64,000 bases of DNA from Klebsormidium nitens (lineage: Eukaryota > Streptophyta > Klebsormidiophyceae > Klebsormidiales > Klebsormidiaceae), in NCBI GenBank assembly GCA_000708835.1, contig DF236968.1, positions 186,001-250,000 on the forward strand, written 5' to 3'. The position numbers were made by a program, and so were the translations under genes. Below, piece by piece: positions 35,172 through 45,942 of the stretch. The notes under the pieces were generated by a model, which saw nothing but the letters and a program-made list of their open reading frames with translations, was not told where the DNA came from and searched no databases. Every line of letters starts with the position of its first letter. Positions within the stretch are counted from its first letter, which is position 1.

Positions 35172-35300
35172 ATGATGGCTTCCGAGGGCCCGGAATCCTT
35201 TTCGGCTTCCGGATTCACAGCTTTGCCGAGAGAGATCCTTGTAGAGATAGCAGGTTTGCTTGAAGAGGATTGAAAAGGAAAAGTATGGTTGAGAAACTTC
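35172..35300 (+). pseudogene. F-box N-terminus cut by in-frame TGA
   Basis: An ATG in good context (GCCATGATGG) opens a frame continuous with the LRR protein below. It encodes FTALPREILVEIAG, the first half of an F-box. The frame meets TGA at 35271-35273, then continues without another stop through LRNFMQVCRDWH, the second half of the F-box, into the LRRs. No intron of sensible length removes the stop and keeps frame; the only frame-preserving choice would be 30 nt. A single TGG-to-TGA change would explain it. Confidence 0.65.
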
Positions 35301-36977
35301 ATGCAAGTGTGCAGAGACTGGCATTCCGTTGGAAGGGAGGCGATCAAGAGCCTTGTAATCCCTTGCGACCAGCATCTGGAAAGAAGGGAGGCCGAGCTTT
35401 TGCAGATGATGAGCCGTTTCCCCAACATCGAGAGCCTCCACCTGAAGCTGGAAGAGAGGGAGTATGCGGAAGGGTTTGAGAGGATAGTGAGGTCTATTGA
35501 CCGCATCACGCCAGTGCAAATCAAGCACATGGATTTTAGCTTCGAACATTTTGGTTCAGAAGTGCTGCGCCCTGCTCCAATAAGGCTGCCAGAAACGATC
35601 TTACAGTGGGAGTGGCTCGAGAGTCTCGCTGTGCGTGGTGCTCTTGTTCTTGAGAAACTGGAGACAGAGGAAGGAGTTGGAAGGTGGATCAACCTAAAAA
35701 GTCTGACCCTTGCTCATAGTATCTCCTTCCCTCCAGCGAGCAGCAAATGGACCAACCTACAGTCCCTGAGGATAACCTGCTTCAACGAGAGTGAAGTCCC
35801 AGAGACATTCAAAGAATGGAAGAACCTGAGAATTCTAGATTTGACTTTGGACCCGTTTTTGAACAACAACCGCAACGGGCTGAGACAGTTGCCACCTTTC
35901 GTCGACTCGTGGAACCGGCTCGAAGTCCCGAGGCTCCAAAAGGCGCTTTTTCTTGAGTCCTTCCCCACAGCTATAGGTGCCTGGCAAAATCTGCGCGAGC
36001 TTTCTCTTTCTTCGTGCTCCCGCCTAAGCGCGTTGCCTGAAGGAGTAGGATTTTGGCAGAAATTGAGAGTATTAAGCCTAACAGGAGTCGGTCTGCTTGA
36101 ACTCCCGGACTCTGTAGGGCAGTGGAAGTCATTGAGGGAACTGAGATTGGAGTCCTGCATGAGACTCAGAGGACTGCCTGTATCCGTAGATCAGTGGGGA
36201 CTGCTAGAAAGGGTGTTCATCAAAAACTGCAGCAAAGTGGAGGGCCTGCCTTCAGCTGTCGAAGGGTGGGAAAACCTAAGGGTTCTTGAGATCCGTTCCT
36301 GCGTCCTCATTGCGACGCTTCCGGAAGGAGTTCGGGAGTGGAGAGAGCTGCAAAGTCTGGAGCTAAATAAAGAGTGTGCCTTTCCCAGACTAGTTCTGCC
36401 ACAAGAGGTGGGGGAGTGGGTAAGCATAGAAACGGTGGGTCTTGGGAAAGTGGGAAACCTGCCAATCAGCACCCAAGCATGGTCCAATCTGACCGAGTTG
36501 ACCATCGGGAATCTGGAAGCACAGGAGCTTCCGGCCCATGCAGTATCAGCGTGGAAGAAGCTGACTCATCTGAGCTTGCGTAGCAACCGGTTGCGCGAGT
36601 TGCCGGAAGCCATAGGCGCCTGGCAGAGGTTGCAGACGGTCCGCCTATCATGTTCGAAGTTGACAATGCTCCCAGAAAGCGTGAGTAGATGGAAGGAACT
36701 GAGCGACCTGACTCTGAGCGGGTGTGAGAGTTTGCGGACCCTGCCTGAGAGCGTGGGTCTCTGGCGCAATCTTCGTTATCTGGACTTCGGCGGTAGCCAC
36801 AATTCGGAACCGCCGTGCACCGCTCTCACAAGTCTGCCAGACTCCGTCCGGGCTTGGGAGAGCATACGCGGAATCGATCTGACAGGCTGCAGGACTTTGC
36901 AGTGTCTGCCGGATGGCATAGGGGAATGGTCCGATACCCGATGGGTGGGTCTAGAGGATTGCATCGCTCTTACGTAA
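35301..36977 (+). CDS. Leucine-rich repeat protein, probable F-box/LRR remnant
   Basis: 558 residues from the ATG at 35301, intronless, ending in TAA. It begins with the last part of an F-box (QVCRDWHSVGREA), then at least fourteen repeats of about 23 residues with the pattern LPxxVxxWxxLxxLxLxxC. A Trp after the LP motif is nearly invariant (VGQWKSL, IGAWQNL, VSRWKEL, VGLWRNL). Repeats of the LPxxI/V type resemble those of plant Ras-group LRR and resistance-type proteins. F-box/LRR proteins recruit substrates to SCF ubiquitin ligases; without an intact F-box this product would not bind SKP1. It lies between the stray and the real FtsZ2 terminal exons. Whether it is translated, and from which ATG, cannot be settled from sequence. 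Confidence 0.8.
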   Translation: MQVCRDWHSVGREAIKSLVIPCDQHLERREAELLQMMSRFPNIESLHLKLEEREYAEGFERIVRSIDRITPVQIKHMDFSFEHFGSEVLRPAPIRLPETILQWEWLESLAVRGALVLEKLETEEGVGRWINLKSLTLAHSISFPPASSKWTNLQSLRITCFNESEVPETFKEWKNLRILDLTLDPFLNNNRNGLRQLPPFVDSWNRLEVPRLQKALFLESFPTAIGAWQNLRELSLSSCSRLSALPEGVGFWQKLRVLSLTGVGLLELPDSVGQWKSLRELRLESCMRLRGLPVSVDQWGLLERVFIKNCSKVEGLPSAVEGWENLRVLEIRSCVLIATLPEGVREWRELQSLELNKECAFPRLVLPQEVGEWVSIETVGLGKVGNLPISTQAWSNLTELTIGNLEAQELPAHAVSAWKKLTHLSLRSNRLRELPEAIGAWQRLQTVRLSCSKLTMLPESVSRWKELSDLTLSGCESLRTLPESVGLWRNLRYLDFGGSHNSEPPCTALTSLPDSVRAWESIRGIDLTGCRTLQCLPDGIGEWSDTRWVGLEDCIALT

Positions 36978-38395
36978 CTTTCTAAGCGCAGTCTGCTTGG
37001 CTTAGATCGCTCGAGGGACTACGCGGGGTGCGCTGTGGTAGAAAGAGGATTGGAGGTGAATGTTCGATGTTGAATGAGCTTCGCAAGATGTATTTTGTGT
37101 GCATGTCTGTGTTTCCCAGGAGTCTATGAATCTAGGCTGAAAGGTAGTCGTGCATAACTTTAGCGCTCACCCCTTCTTTGCGTCAGTATCATCGACTTAG
37201 GGAGACGTGGGCCGTTTGTAAAATGGATCGTCATCATGGACTCTGGTCGTATAGCATGCCGCCCTCTCATCCCGCTTGATTTAGATGCGGCATAGAGTCA
37301 ATCCAACAAATGGATGAAACAGTAACGAAGTACCTCTTGGTTTTCGCGTACATGATTTGAATGTCTCGAGCTGCGGCATGATTCTATCAATCAACAGCCG
37401 TCCAGTGGTGCGCTAGAATGGGCTCGGTCAAATCAGTGCACATCGTTTGTGCAATCGTATGCATCAGTGACATCATCGTCAACCATATGTGCGATTGGTT
37501 ATCTCGATCGATTGGATAGCGCTAGTGGCAACCCCAGTCCTTCTCCATATCGGCTGCATACAGCACAAGTCTTGACTCCGGAACTAAATCGATACGTACA
37601 CACATGATGATATCGTAGGCCGTACTTGAACTACTGTGTCACCAAGGAAATTGTCGGTCAGTGCTCTCTGCCAAGCAGGGCACTCTGAGATCCGAAGCAA
37701 AATTTTAGTTCAGGCTTGACTCGATCATATGCAACTACATTCTTTTGCTTAATTGGAGTCATTCATCTGAAGAGATTACCATCATTGGCGTCGGAGGCGT
37801 GCTTCTATCTGCCATGCATCCGGGCTTGTACGTTACCTCGCTATATCACTAGCTGATGGACATTAGGCATCACAGTTGCATGCGTGCGTTAGAAAAACGG
37901 CTTCGTGACATCGCTGCATCGCACATGGTCCGAGCCCGCAGACTCGTAAATCGGACCTCACGCATACATATACAAGCAGTTCTTTTACAAACACATCTGA
38001 TCGAGTTGACTTAGCAGGCCGTCTTTGCTTGCAGCACTGACAGCCTGAGCGTCGAGTCGGCATACCTTTTATCTGGCAGACTTATCCGATTGGACCATGT
38101 CACTGCACGGCTACGCCCCATGACTTGAGTTCTTGCTAGAGCTTCTCCTGCTCCTTGAGACAAACACAACGATTGCACGGCATTAAATTGTCAGGAACTT
38201 ATCACTGCGGAACTAGTCGTTGCTCCTATGGCAGCCTTGCCGCAGCAGTACGCCACCCGCTACCGCTTGGCCGGTGAATCCCTGCGGTTCGAGCGACTAG
38301 ATTCCCTCTTGACTCGGCGCTGTCTTTGATTGCCGGCCGAAACGCCCACGCTCATCGCACTCTTCCTCGACCAGACGGCCACGAGACCGAAGCAA
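36978..38395. other. Intergenic, convergent 3' ends
   Basis: 1.4 kb between the LRR gene stop and the FtsZ2 stop. No exon or RNA gene is recognisable. Short open frames here lack any family signal. Confidence 0.5.
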
Positions 38396-41300
38396 CTAGA
38401 ACGGCCACGGTTTCTTCTTGACCCCGGCCTTTTTCAGAAACTCCGGCACGGGGGGCCCTCCTGCGCTGCTCGAGCCCAGAGAGGGGGGGACCACGCTCGG
38501 CCGCACCCCTGGGAGTACCTGCCCGCGCTGCGCCAACTGCAGAGATGACACGAAAAAGAAATACACATCAGTGTGATATTAAGTGGGAGGAAACGAGGTG
38601 TCAAGCGTAAGACTGGCAAGGGCGAAAAGCGCGCGGCCACACCCCTGGGAGTACCTGATTGCGCTGCACCAACTGCAGAGATGACACAAAAAGAGTACAT
38701 ATCAGTTCGGACGTAAGTTGGGAACAGAAATGGTGTAAAACGTGACACTGGCGAAAGCAGAAAAGGGGGCCACGCTCGGCCGCGCACCCGGGGGTACCTG
38801 ACCTTGCTGCGCCAACTGTGGACATGACACAAAACGAGGAAATGTTACTTGATGGGTGAGTGGAAGCAAAGATGGTGTTAAAGGTAAGGTTGGCGAACGT
38901 GAAAAAGGGTACCACGCTCGGGCGCGCCCCTGAATGTACCTGACTGCGCCGATTACGCACACGAGACCGGCGATGAAAAAACCAGCCGAGAGAACGTTTG
39001 GGATCACGTTCGACTTGGTGGAAGATCTGCTGGCGCTAGAGCAGTGTTGACAACAAGAATTTGCCACCAAGGATCTGACACCGAGGAATTGACCTTGATA
39101 AACTCCGGTGCAAAAGACCCCAGGGCGAGCGCGGTGTCAAGTAAGCGTTCCCGTCAAGGGGCCTCATTGTATACCTAAAACAAGGTGAAGCCACCTGGCA
39201 TCCGAAAGCTTTGGGGGCAAGAACGGTGTTCACAACTAGAGTCGCAATCGTATGACCACCTCCCTGCGCCAACTTTGTAAGAGTCGGAAGGCACGGTATA
39301 CTTAACTGAGGGGGTTTAATCCAGAGGAACAGTGGCGATTTTACCCGGTTTACATGACCGACCGAAATCGAGCAGAATGACAGGGGTCGGCATGGATGAA
39401 GCAGGTTTATAAGCAATTTTGGAAAACCTCCGCAGTGAAAACGGTTGGGTGACTTGCGACCGACGACTAAACTGGTGTCAGAAAGGCAGCCGACGGACGA
39501 GCCCGCTCTTTGCCGTTCCGCTCGTTTTCAGTTTCTCCCTACAAATCTGCAGATTCGCAATCGTCGCCTTATCCTTGCTAAACCGACCTTGCTAAGGCCG
39601 GGACGACCTCCGACCCGCAGCCAAGGATTCCGCAAAGAGAACCAGCGAAAAGCATCAGAACCGAACGGATCGGAAAGGGCGGAACGTACCCCTGCCTCCT
39701 CCGGCGAACGGAAACCGGTTGCGATCAACGTGATGCTCAACTGCAAAAAGCAAAGGCACAGTCAGGAGAGAGGGCAACGAAAAACTTCAAGTAAGACGTC
39801 GACCCCATTCCCCATACATTCTCAAACAGGGTAGAGGGCGTCTCGCGTCTCAATGCTTAGGGTCATAGCAGTTCGATCGGAGGCCTCATAAAGCAGTTTC
39901 CAAGATTCGGGTTTTAGCTGATACAGATGCATCAATCGGTCTGGCATCTGCTAAAGCACCCAGACTCTGATCCAATCTCAGGAACCATTTCAGGTCAATT
40001 TTGTTTTGCGTCAACCCATGCAATAGGTTTGGCTTCGACCAAGGTGCGCTAAGCGAAACGGGATGCGAAGCGACGGGCAGGTTTCGCTAGCGGCTCCAAA
40101 CGAACGCCCGAAAACGGCAGGATTTGAGCTTAGCAAACGCCTCCGTATCTAACTAATTCACTAACCTTAACTAATCTGATTAACTAATCTTCGAGCTCCA
40201 ACCAGCGTCTTCTTCTGATCTGGACAACCGCGTCGCTTGCTTCTTGAAAGCGCGGATCTTTTCGAAGAGTTGCAGAAGTCTAGGCTCTCGGAACTGAGGT
40301 CCTATGCACTGCGTGTGTTTCGGAGACTTACTGCGCCTGCCATGTTCTCATCGACCACTGCACCAAAGATGAGGTTTGCGTTCGGGTCCACCAACTCATA
40401 AATGACCTCCGCCGCTTGGTTCACCTGCACGAAAAGTTTACGATATCAGTCAGTGCGCACGCTCGTGGTGCCGGCAACAAAAGTTCGGAACCGTCGATCG
40501 ATGTGGGCAGCCCCCAACTTCGACCCTCCGGACCATCCGATGGAGGTCGCATTTATTGCTCTCTGCCAACCGCAAAGTCGGCCCCTAAACTTCGCCGGCG
40601 ACTTTTGCACGAGATTTGAGTGAGCGTCGCCGCATTTCTGAACTTTTGCTTTGACACAATCGCCCAGCGGTCGGTCAAAAGACCCGTTGTGTCAAGAGGC
40701 CCAAAACGTGCGTACTGACTGATGTTCATCCAAGAGCGACAAACATTCTCCGGTATGCTTGGTTTGGCGGCTACGAAAGGACGCGTCAGACTGAATAACC
40801 TCGAAAGTGCCAAGTCAGAAAGCAGTACGGTCTCGTTCAGTGTCGCGGGCACTCCTTCTCAAGACATCGGCTGATACTGTCGAGCAGATCCGGACCTAGA
40901 GATAGCCGGGCGAAGCGATCCATGCTTCTACAGGAATCGGTCATCCTTCTGCGAGAGTTCTGCGTAATCGGCCCAAACAACCCACCACTTTACGTCAACA
41001 ATATGACGAAGCAAAATCGTAGCCGACGCTTGACAGTTATGAGCAAACGGGCTTACCTCGAACAGCGTCATGTCCTTTCCCCCTGTGATGTTCCACACAA
41101 TGCCCGTCGCTCTCTCGATTCCGATGTCCAGAAGCGGAGACTGGATCGCACTGACGGCGGCGTCCCGCGCTCGAGACTTGCCTGGCACAAAATAGATCGG
41201 TTGTTGGGATTGGTTAGTGGAAAACCCTATCGTCAAATCTCAGGGCGTCTGCTTCGTGGGAATGCGTATCAATGCGTGATTTGGCTGATCTCTGCTGCTG

Positions 41301-44300
41301 GTTTCTGGTATCGCATCTTGCCACAAACATACCCGATCGAACTTTTCAGATGGAGTTCTGAATTAGACTAGGATCGATCAATTGGTGCTTGTATAACCGC
41401 CGTTCCGAAGCGTCGAAGAGAAGCGGTGGACTCAACAATTGGGGCAGATAATCAGCCAAAGAAAAACTTAAGTACGTTTAAGGTTCGACATTTTGATGAA
41501 GCACTCTCATCAGTTGCGCAGCACCAGGAAAAGAGTAACATGCCTTACCCGTCCCGATGCCGATGCCCATGAGCGACGAGCCCGCGTCTTGCATGATCGC
41601 TCTGACGTCAGCGAAGTCCACGTTGACCAGCCCCGGCACCTGTCAAAACGAACGGGGCTCATAAGATTCACAAGATCTGCCAGTTTGAGATTGTTCGAGG
41701 GGGCTTTCGAGGCTGCCCCGTGGAGTTTTAACTGGAGTTTAAGTTGGAGTTCGAAAGTACTGCACTAAAGGCAAGCTAGGCCTTCTGCGGTTAACCCCTC
41801 CGTACTCTATGCAATCACCAGACTTTTTCAAACACTTCGTGATTCTGCAGTACTTGAGGACACTTCCGGCCCCTCCAACCTTTTGAACCCGCAAACTCCT
41901 GAGATTCCTAAACTCAAACCCTTCCGCTCCTCCAAAGCTTGAGCCTGCCCGAGCAACCCAGCCCTACTGCTTCCCCGCAGCTAACGCTGACCGTCTCCAG
42001 TATGCCCCCACTCGAAGCCGCAGACTGACATCCTCAAACAAAGTCGAAGCGCCTCAGGACCTCTGCAAACCCGGAGAGCCGACTCTAGAACGCTCCGCCG
42101 AGATGAGGCCACGGACGCGGCCTCACCGTGATGACGTCACTGGTGCCCCGCACCCCCTGCCCGACCGCGCATCACCGACTCTCAAAACCTTTCTGCCAAC
42201 CTCAGGTCTGAAGACATCGCAACGCCTCAGAGTGATGACATCGCGATCGCCCCCGTACCCCCTGCCTCAGGTTTGATGACGTCACGACGCCTCACCGTGA
42301 TGATGTCACTGATGCCCCGCACCCCCTGCCTCAGGATGTCGTCCGCCAGGTTGAACGCCTCGGTCACGGGCGTGCTCTGCGAGACCGCCGTCAGCAGCTT
42401 GTCGTTCGGGATCGTGATCAGCGTATCCACCGCCCCCCGCAGAGCCGTGATGCCTTCGGCCGCCTGGTTGGACCGACGCCGGCCCTCGAACGAGAATGGG
42501 GTCGTCACGATGCCGACGGTCAGCACGCCGAGGTCCTTGGCGACGCGTGCCACGATCGGAGCTGCGCCACTGCCCGTGCCGCCACCCATGCCGGCCTGAA
42601 AGAGATTTGGGAAGCGCGGTGGAATCGAGAAACTAGAGTGGGAATCGTCGAAAGTCAGGACGCCGAGATCTTTTGTGACACGCGCAACGATGGGGGCTGC
42701 GCCACTGCCAGATGCCGCCTCCCATGCCCGCCTAGAGAGACGGTTGCATTGGGTAACTAAAGAAGGAGCAGTCGAGAACGCAATGTTGTGACGGTCAGAA
42801 GGCCGAGGCTCTTAGCAACACATTCCCCGATCAGGGCTGCGCCGCGCTCTGTGCTGCCACCCATGCCTGCCTAAAAAGGAGTAAGAACGGGTGGTCAAAT
42901 CTAGCAACTAGGAAGAAGATTGTCGTGTACAAGATTTCTTGACGGTTAGGTCACCAAATCTTTGCCAACCAGCGCCGCGAAGCGAGCTGCGCTGCTGCCC
43001 GTGCCACCGCCCATGCCGGTTTGAAGAAGAATTGGGAGCTGACGGTCAGATCGAGTAGATGGTGAGAAAATCATTGAGATTGCATATTGTGACGGTCAGG
43101 AGGCTCAGGTCCTAAGCAGCACGTGCCGCAATGCAGGCTGCGCCGCTGCCCGTGCCTCCGCTCATGCCCGCCTTGATCCTGTTGTTTTATTTGTTGAATC
43201 TTAAATCCCAGCTGTTCCCGTCACATTCTGGACAATAAAAGTTCCACCAGGAATCATGGCGGGCAACTATGCATAAAATCAAACGGTCGGATTGGGTAAG
43301 CAGTGAGGAGAGGTTAATGGAAGGTTGACAATAGAAAGGCTCTAGATCGTCTTGGAAGGACAACAGTTACACAATTCTGGCGGCGCCGTCACTACTCAAA
43401 CCATCCAGAGAGAGATCAGAGGAACTGTTTACAACTGAGGTTTGCAATAGAAAGATATACATAGCAAGGTTGTAGCTTTTAGATTGAGTACGGGAGCAAA
43501 TGGCTGAACCCTGTCTCTCGACAAGCAGACTATATCACATGCCATGGTCATGACACTCAAGTCCGGAGGCCCCAGAAAGAAGCATCCAAACCACAGAGTA
43601 TTCCAATTTCACCAGCCCAACTGATGAAGCTCGTTCAGAAGTAATTGCTGAAATATCGGTTGCATGTGCCAAGGTCCACAAAACTTCCCAGATACTCTCA
43701 CGCCACAACCTTGCTACAAACCAAGCCCTTGGACAGTTTCGCTGAGTCGCATAGCTCACCAACAAACAACTCTGATAACTGAACAATTAAAAAGTTCCTC
43801 TTAATACTCCTCACCGTCACAAAGACCATGTCTGCCCCCCTGACCGCCTCCTCCAATAGCGCCTTGCTCTCTTCCGCTGCCTGCTGACCGATATCTGGGT
43901 TACCCCCCGCCCCTAACCCCCGGGTTAACACCTGACCAATCTGTAACCGGTGCGAGGGCTCCACAGGGGAGTTTGCCATCGCTTGAGCGTCCGTGTTCAC
44001 GATCCAAAACTCGACGCCGGTCATCTCGGATTGGACCATCCGGTTGACGGCGTTTGATCCACCCCCGCCCACACCTGCAGTGAGTAACAAGTGCACGCAC
44101 GTCATGCACCAAAGCTGATGATTTTGAGCAGGGAACAGATTTCTCCAGTTTGTCAGATGACAGCGCGGATAGTCCAGCAGACAGCGGCCTGGGATCGAGC
44201 CAGCTTGAGCACCTTTTGCTGTCCAAGTGAAAACAGTGCTAACGTCCTGACTCCAACTTAAGGGACATTTTAACAATTGGTTCCGATCGACGCTAATTGG

Positions 44301-45127
44301 TTTCGATTCAATATAATGCAGAAGGGCCTCCAAGTGCACCAGCACACCCAGTGAAGCAAGACTTTGCACCCTGTCTTCTTGAAACGGTGCCTAATAAGCT
44401 TCAATTGTATGAAGGATGAAATCACAGCGACCAGTAGGATTCAGCCTGTTCAACATCAGACATTGGTGCACCATTTTCAGCAAAGCACCTATTGGAATGA
44501 GCTGATGTGGACGGGAGCAGTTAAACCTTCCAATTCGGAACCAGAGTCTGGATTACACGATCAGTGTTTGACCGTCAAGGTAATGTCATCACACAGGCAT
44601 CCAACACAAAGAATTTACGGGCCCTCATTGGAAAAAGACTCCTCAGGAAAGCAGATTCCTCCTCCCGGCACACAAAACATTGACTTGAAATTGCCAGCCT
44701 TACCAATGACTTTGATGTTGGCTTCATTGTTGGGGAAGTATGGTTCGGAGGGGCCTTGCAACGACGCAACAGGAGACGGCCTGCCATTCTCTGTCGGAAG
44801 AGATGTGCTTGCAGTCTCCGAAGCAGCCCGGGTCCGGCTTTTCTGCCGCAAGGTGGGTGCGAGCGCACGATTTGGGAAGGATCCCTGCCTCAAAACTTCG
44901 GGGACGCTTGAGTACGGACTTTTCTGTTCAGGGATAGTGGCCCATTGCTTTACTTGAGATCTGCAGACTGTTCGGTTGCTGGTAGCCGCTGGGCTTGGAT
45001 CTAAGGACAGAATGGGAGACGTCAGTGAGTGTTTAATGCATGCCTGCACTTTTGGTGCGGATTGAAGGAAAGCGGCACCCCGTATCTGAGCGAACGGGAG
45101 CCTTGCGGCCGCCGCGGTGGCTTCCAT
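38396..45127 (-). CDS. FTSZ2: Plastid division protein FtsZ2 (8 exons)
   Basis: A tubulin-like GTPase that forms the stromal Z-ring. Minus-strand exons: 45127-44704, 44074-43815, 42595-42296, 41639-41549, 41181-41057, 40424-40332, 39740-39690 and 38518-38396. All are GT-AG with consistent phases, giving 488 residues, close to land-plant FtsZ2. Residues 1-135 are Ser/Arg/Ala-rich, fitting a transit peptide. The GTPase domain shows [29 protein letters not shown], the tubulin signature GGGTGSG (232-238), [31 protein letters not shown] and [11 protein letters not shown]. The C-terminal peptide [13 protein letters not shown] (472-484) marks the FtsZ2 class, which uses it to bind ARC6; FtsZ1 lacks it. 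Two introns carry serial copies of the next exon's start. It shares a divergent promoter region with RAD51C. Confidence 0.95.
38631..38960 (-). repeat. Three decayed copies of FtsZ2 exon 8 start
   Basis: In minus-strand order the intron before the last exon holds three copies of the acceptor and exon start. Their GTACCT marks lie at 38936, 38794 and 38651, and the real one at 38516. Spacings are 142, 143 and 135 nt. They keep TGGCGCAG...CAGGTAC and the GCTCGGCCGCGC-like block but lose the EFLKK end. Confidence 0.85.
42656..43174 (-). repeat. Four decayed copies of FtsZ2 exon 3 start
   Basis: The start of exon 3 ([14 protein letters not shown]...AKDLGVLTV) recurs at about 43174-43091, 43022-42941, 42873-42791 and 42734-42656 before the true exon at 42595. 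Spacing is about 135-150 nt. Each copy runs from the GGCATGGGTGGC-like start to the sequence complementary to GACGGTCAG. All carry frame-breaking changes, and none extends into the rest of the exon. Confidence 0.9.
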
Positions 45128-45942
45128 TGGTTACCCGTGCTCAACCCTTAGTTTATCATTGCGCCAACTTTGATTTCGCAACACGGGCTCCTAATGGAAG
45201 GCAACTTTTCAATCGCTAACTCTATTCTCGAATCGTGTTGTAGCAATTCTTGAGCGAAGTTCGAACAGATTGAGGAAAGGGACCCGCACCAACCAACTAA
45301 ATAAAGTCAGCTACCTGATCAATTACTGAACAACTTCCTTGCAAAATGCTTCACCTGCAAACAGATCCTATCTCTTTCGAATGCCTTTGCACGTTGAAGG
45401 AAGGCTGAAAGTATGCCAAAGCGCCTTGGAACGTCTGCTTCTTCGCTGTAGCTCTGAAGACTAATGAAACTTGAAGTGCCAGAGGCCGAGCTTCGAGTTG
45501 CTACGCAGCCCATACACTGCGCGTTTCTCCCGCCATTTTTGCCATTGTGACACTTGTCGTCTTTCCATTCGTTTGGTGGCAAGGGACTGCTCACACAATC
45601 ACCGTCAGATTGGCCAGGTGGTATATCGGACGGACGCTAAGCTCCCCTTCCCTCGGGCATCCGCTTCGAAGTTGTGCTCATCGTTGGTCACGTCAACCGA
45701 CTCTACACGGATCGAACACAGGACCTTGTGTTTCTCTCCAGCTAGAAATTTTCCCCCAAATAACAGAGATCGAACACAGGAGCTTCTGTTTCTTGTGCAA
45801 TCCTTCTCTGGAAGCAAATAAGCCTGGAGGTCATCAGCAAACAGGGAATTAAGTCCGTTTGCGCCGTGAAGCTTGAAAATCCAGCAGCATTGTGTGTTGC
45901 TCAAAGGTCTAGTCAATTGACGAGCTTTTGCAAAGTGCATAG
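45128..45942. other. Divergent promoter region FtsZ2 / RAD51C
   Basis: 815 bp between the start codons of two divergently transcribed genes. No coding exon is recognisable. Both promoters and 5' UTRs must lie here. I see no convincing TATA box on either side. Confidence 0.6.

Noticed and set aside
35254-35314. Short intron removing the TGA in the F-box/LRR gene
   Set aside because: At 61 nt it would shift the frame. The only frame-preserving choice (35254-35283) is 30 nt, too short for splicing.
35111-35692. 193-codon minus-strand frame overlapping the LRR gene
   Set aside because: It is antisense to a clear LRR coding frame and follows from its codon bias.
38480-38960. Minus-strand short proteins in the FtsZ2 intron array
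   Set aside because: These frames are by-products of the repeated exon-edge units, not genes.
44575-44868. Minus-strand open frame overlapping FtsZ2 exon 1
   Set aside because: It is in another frame of the transit-peptide exon and has no independent support.
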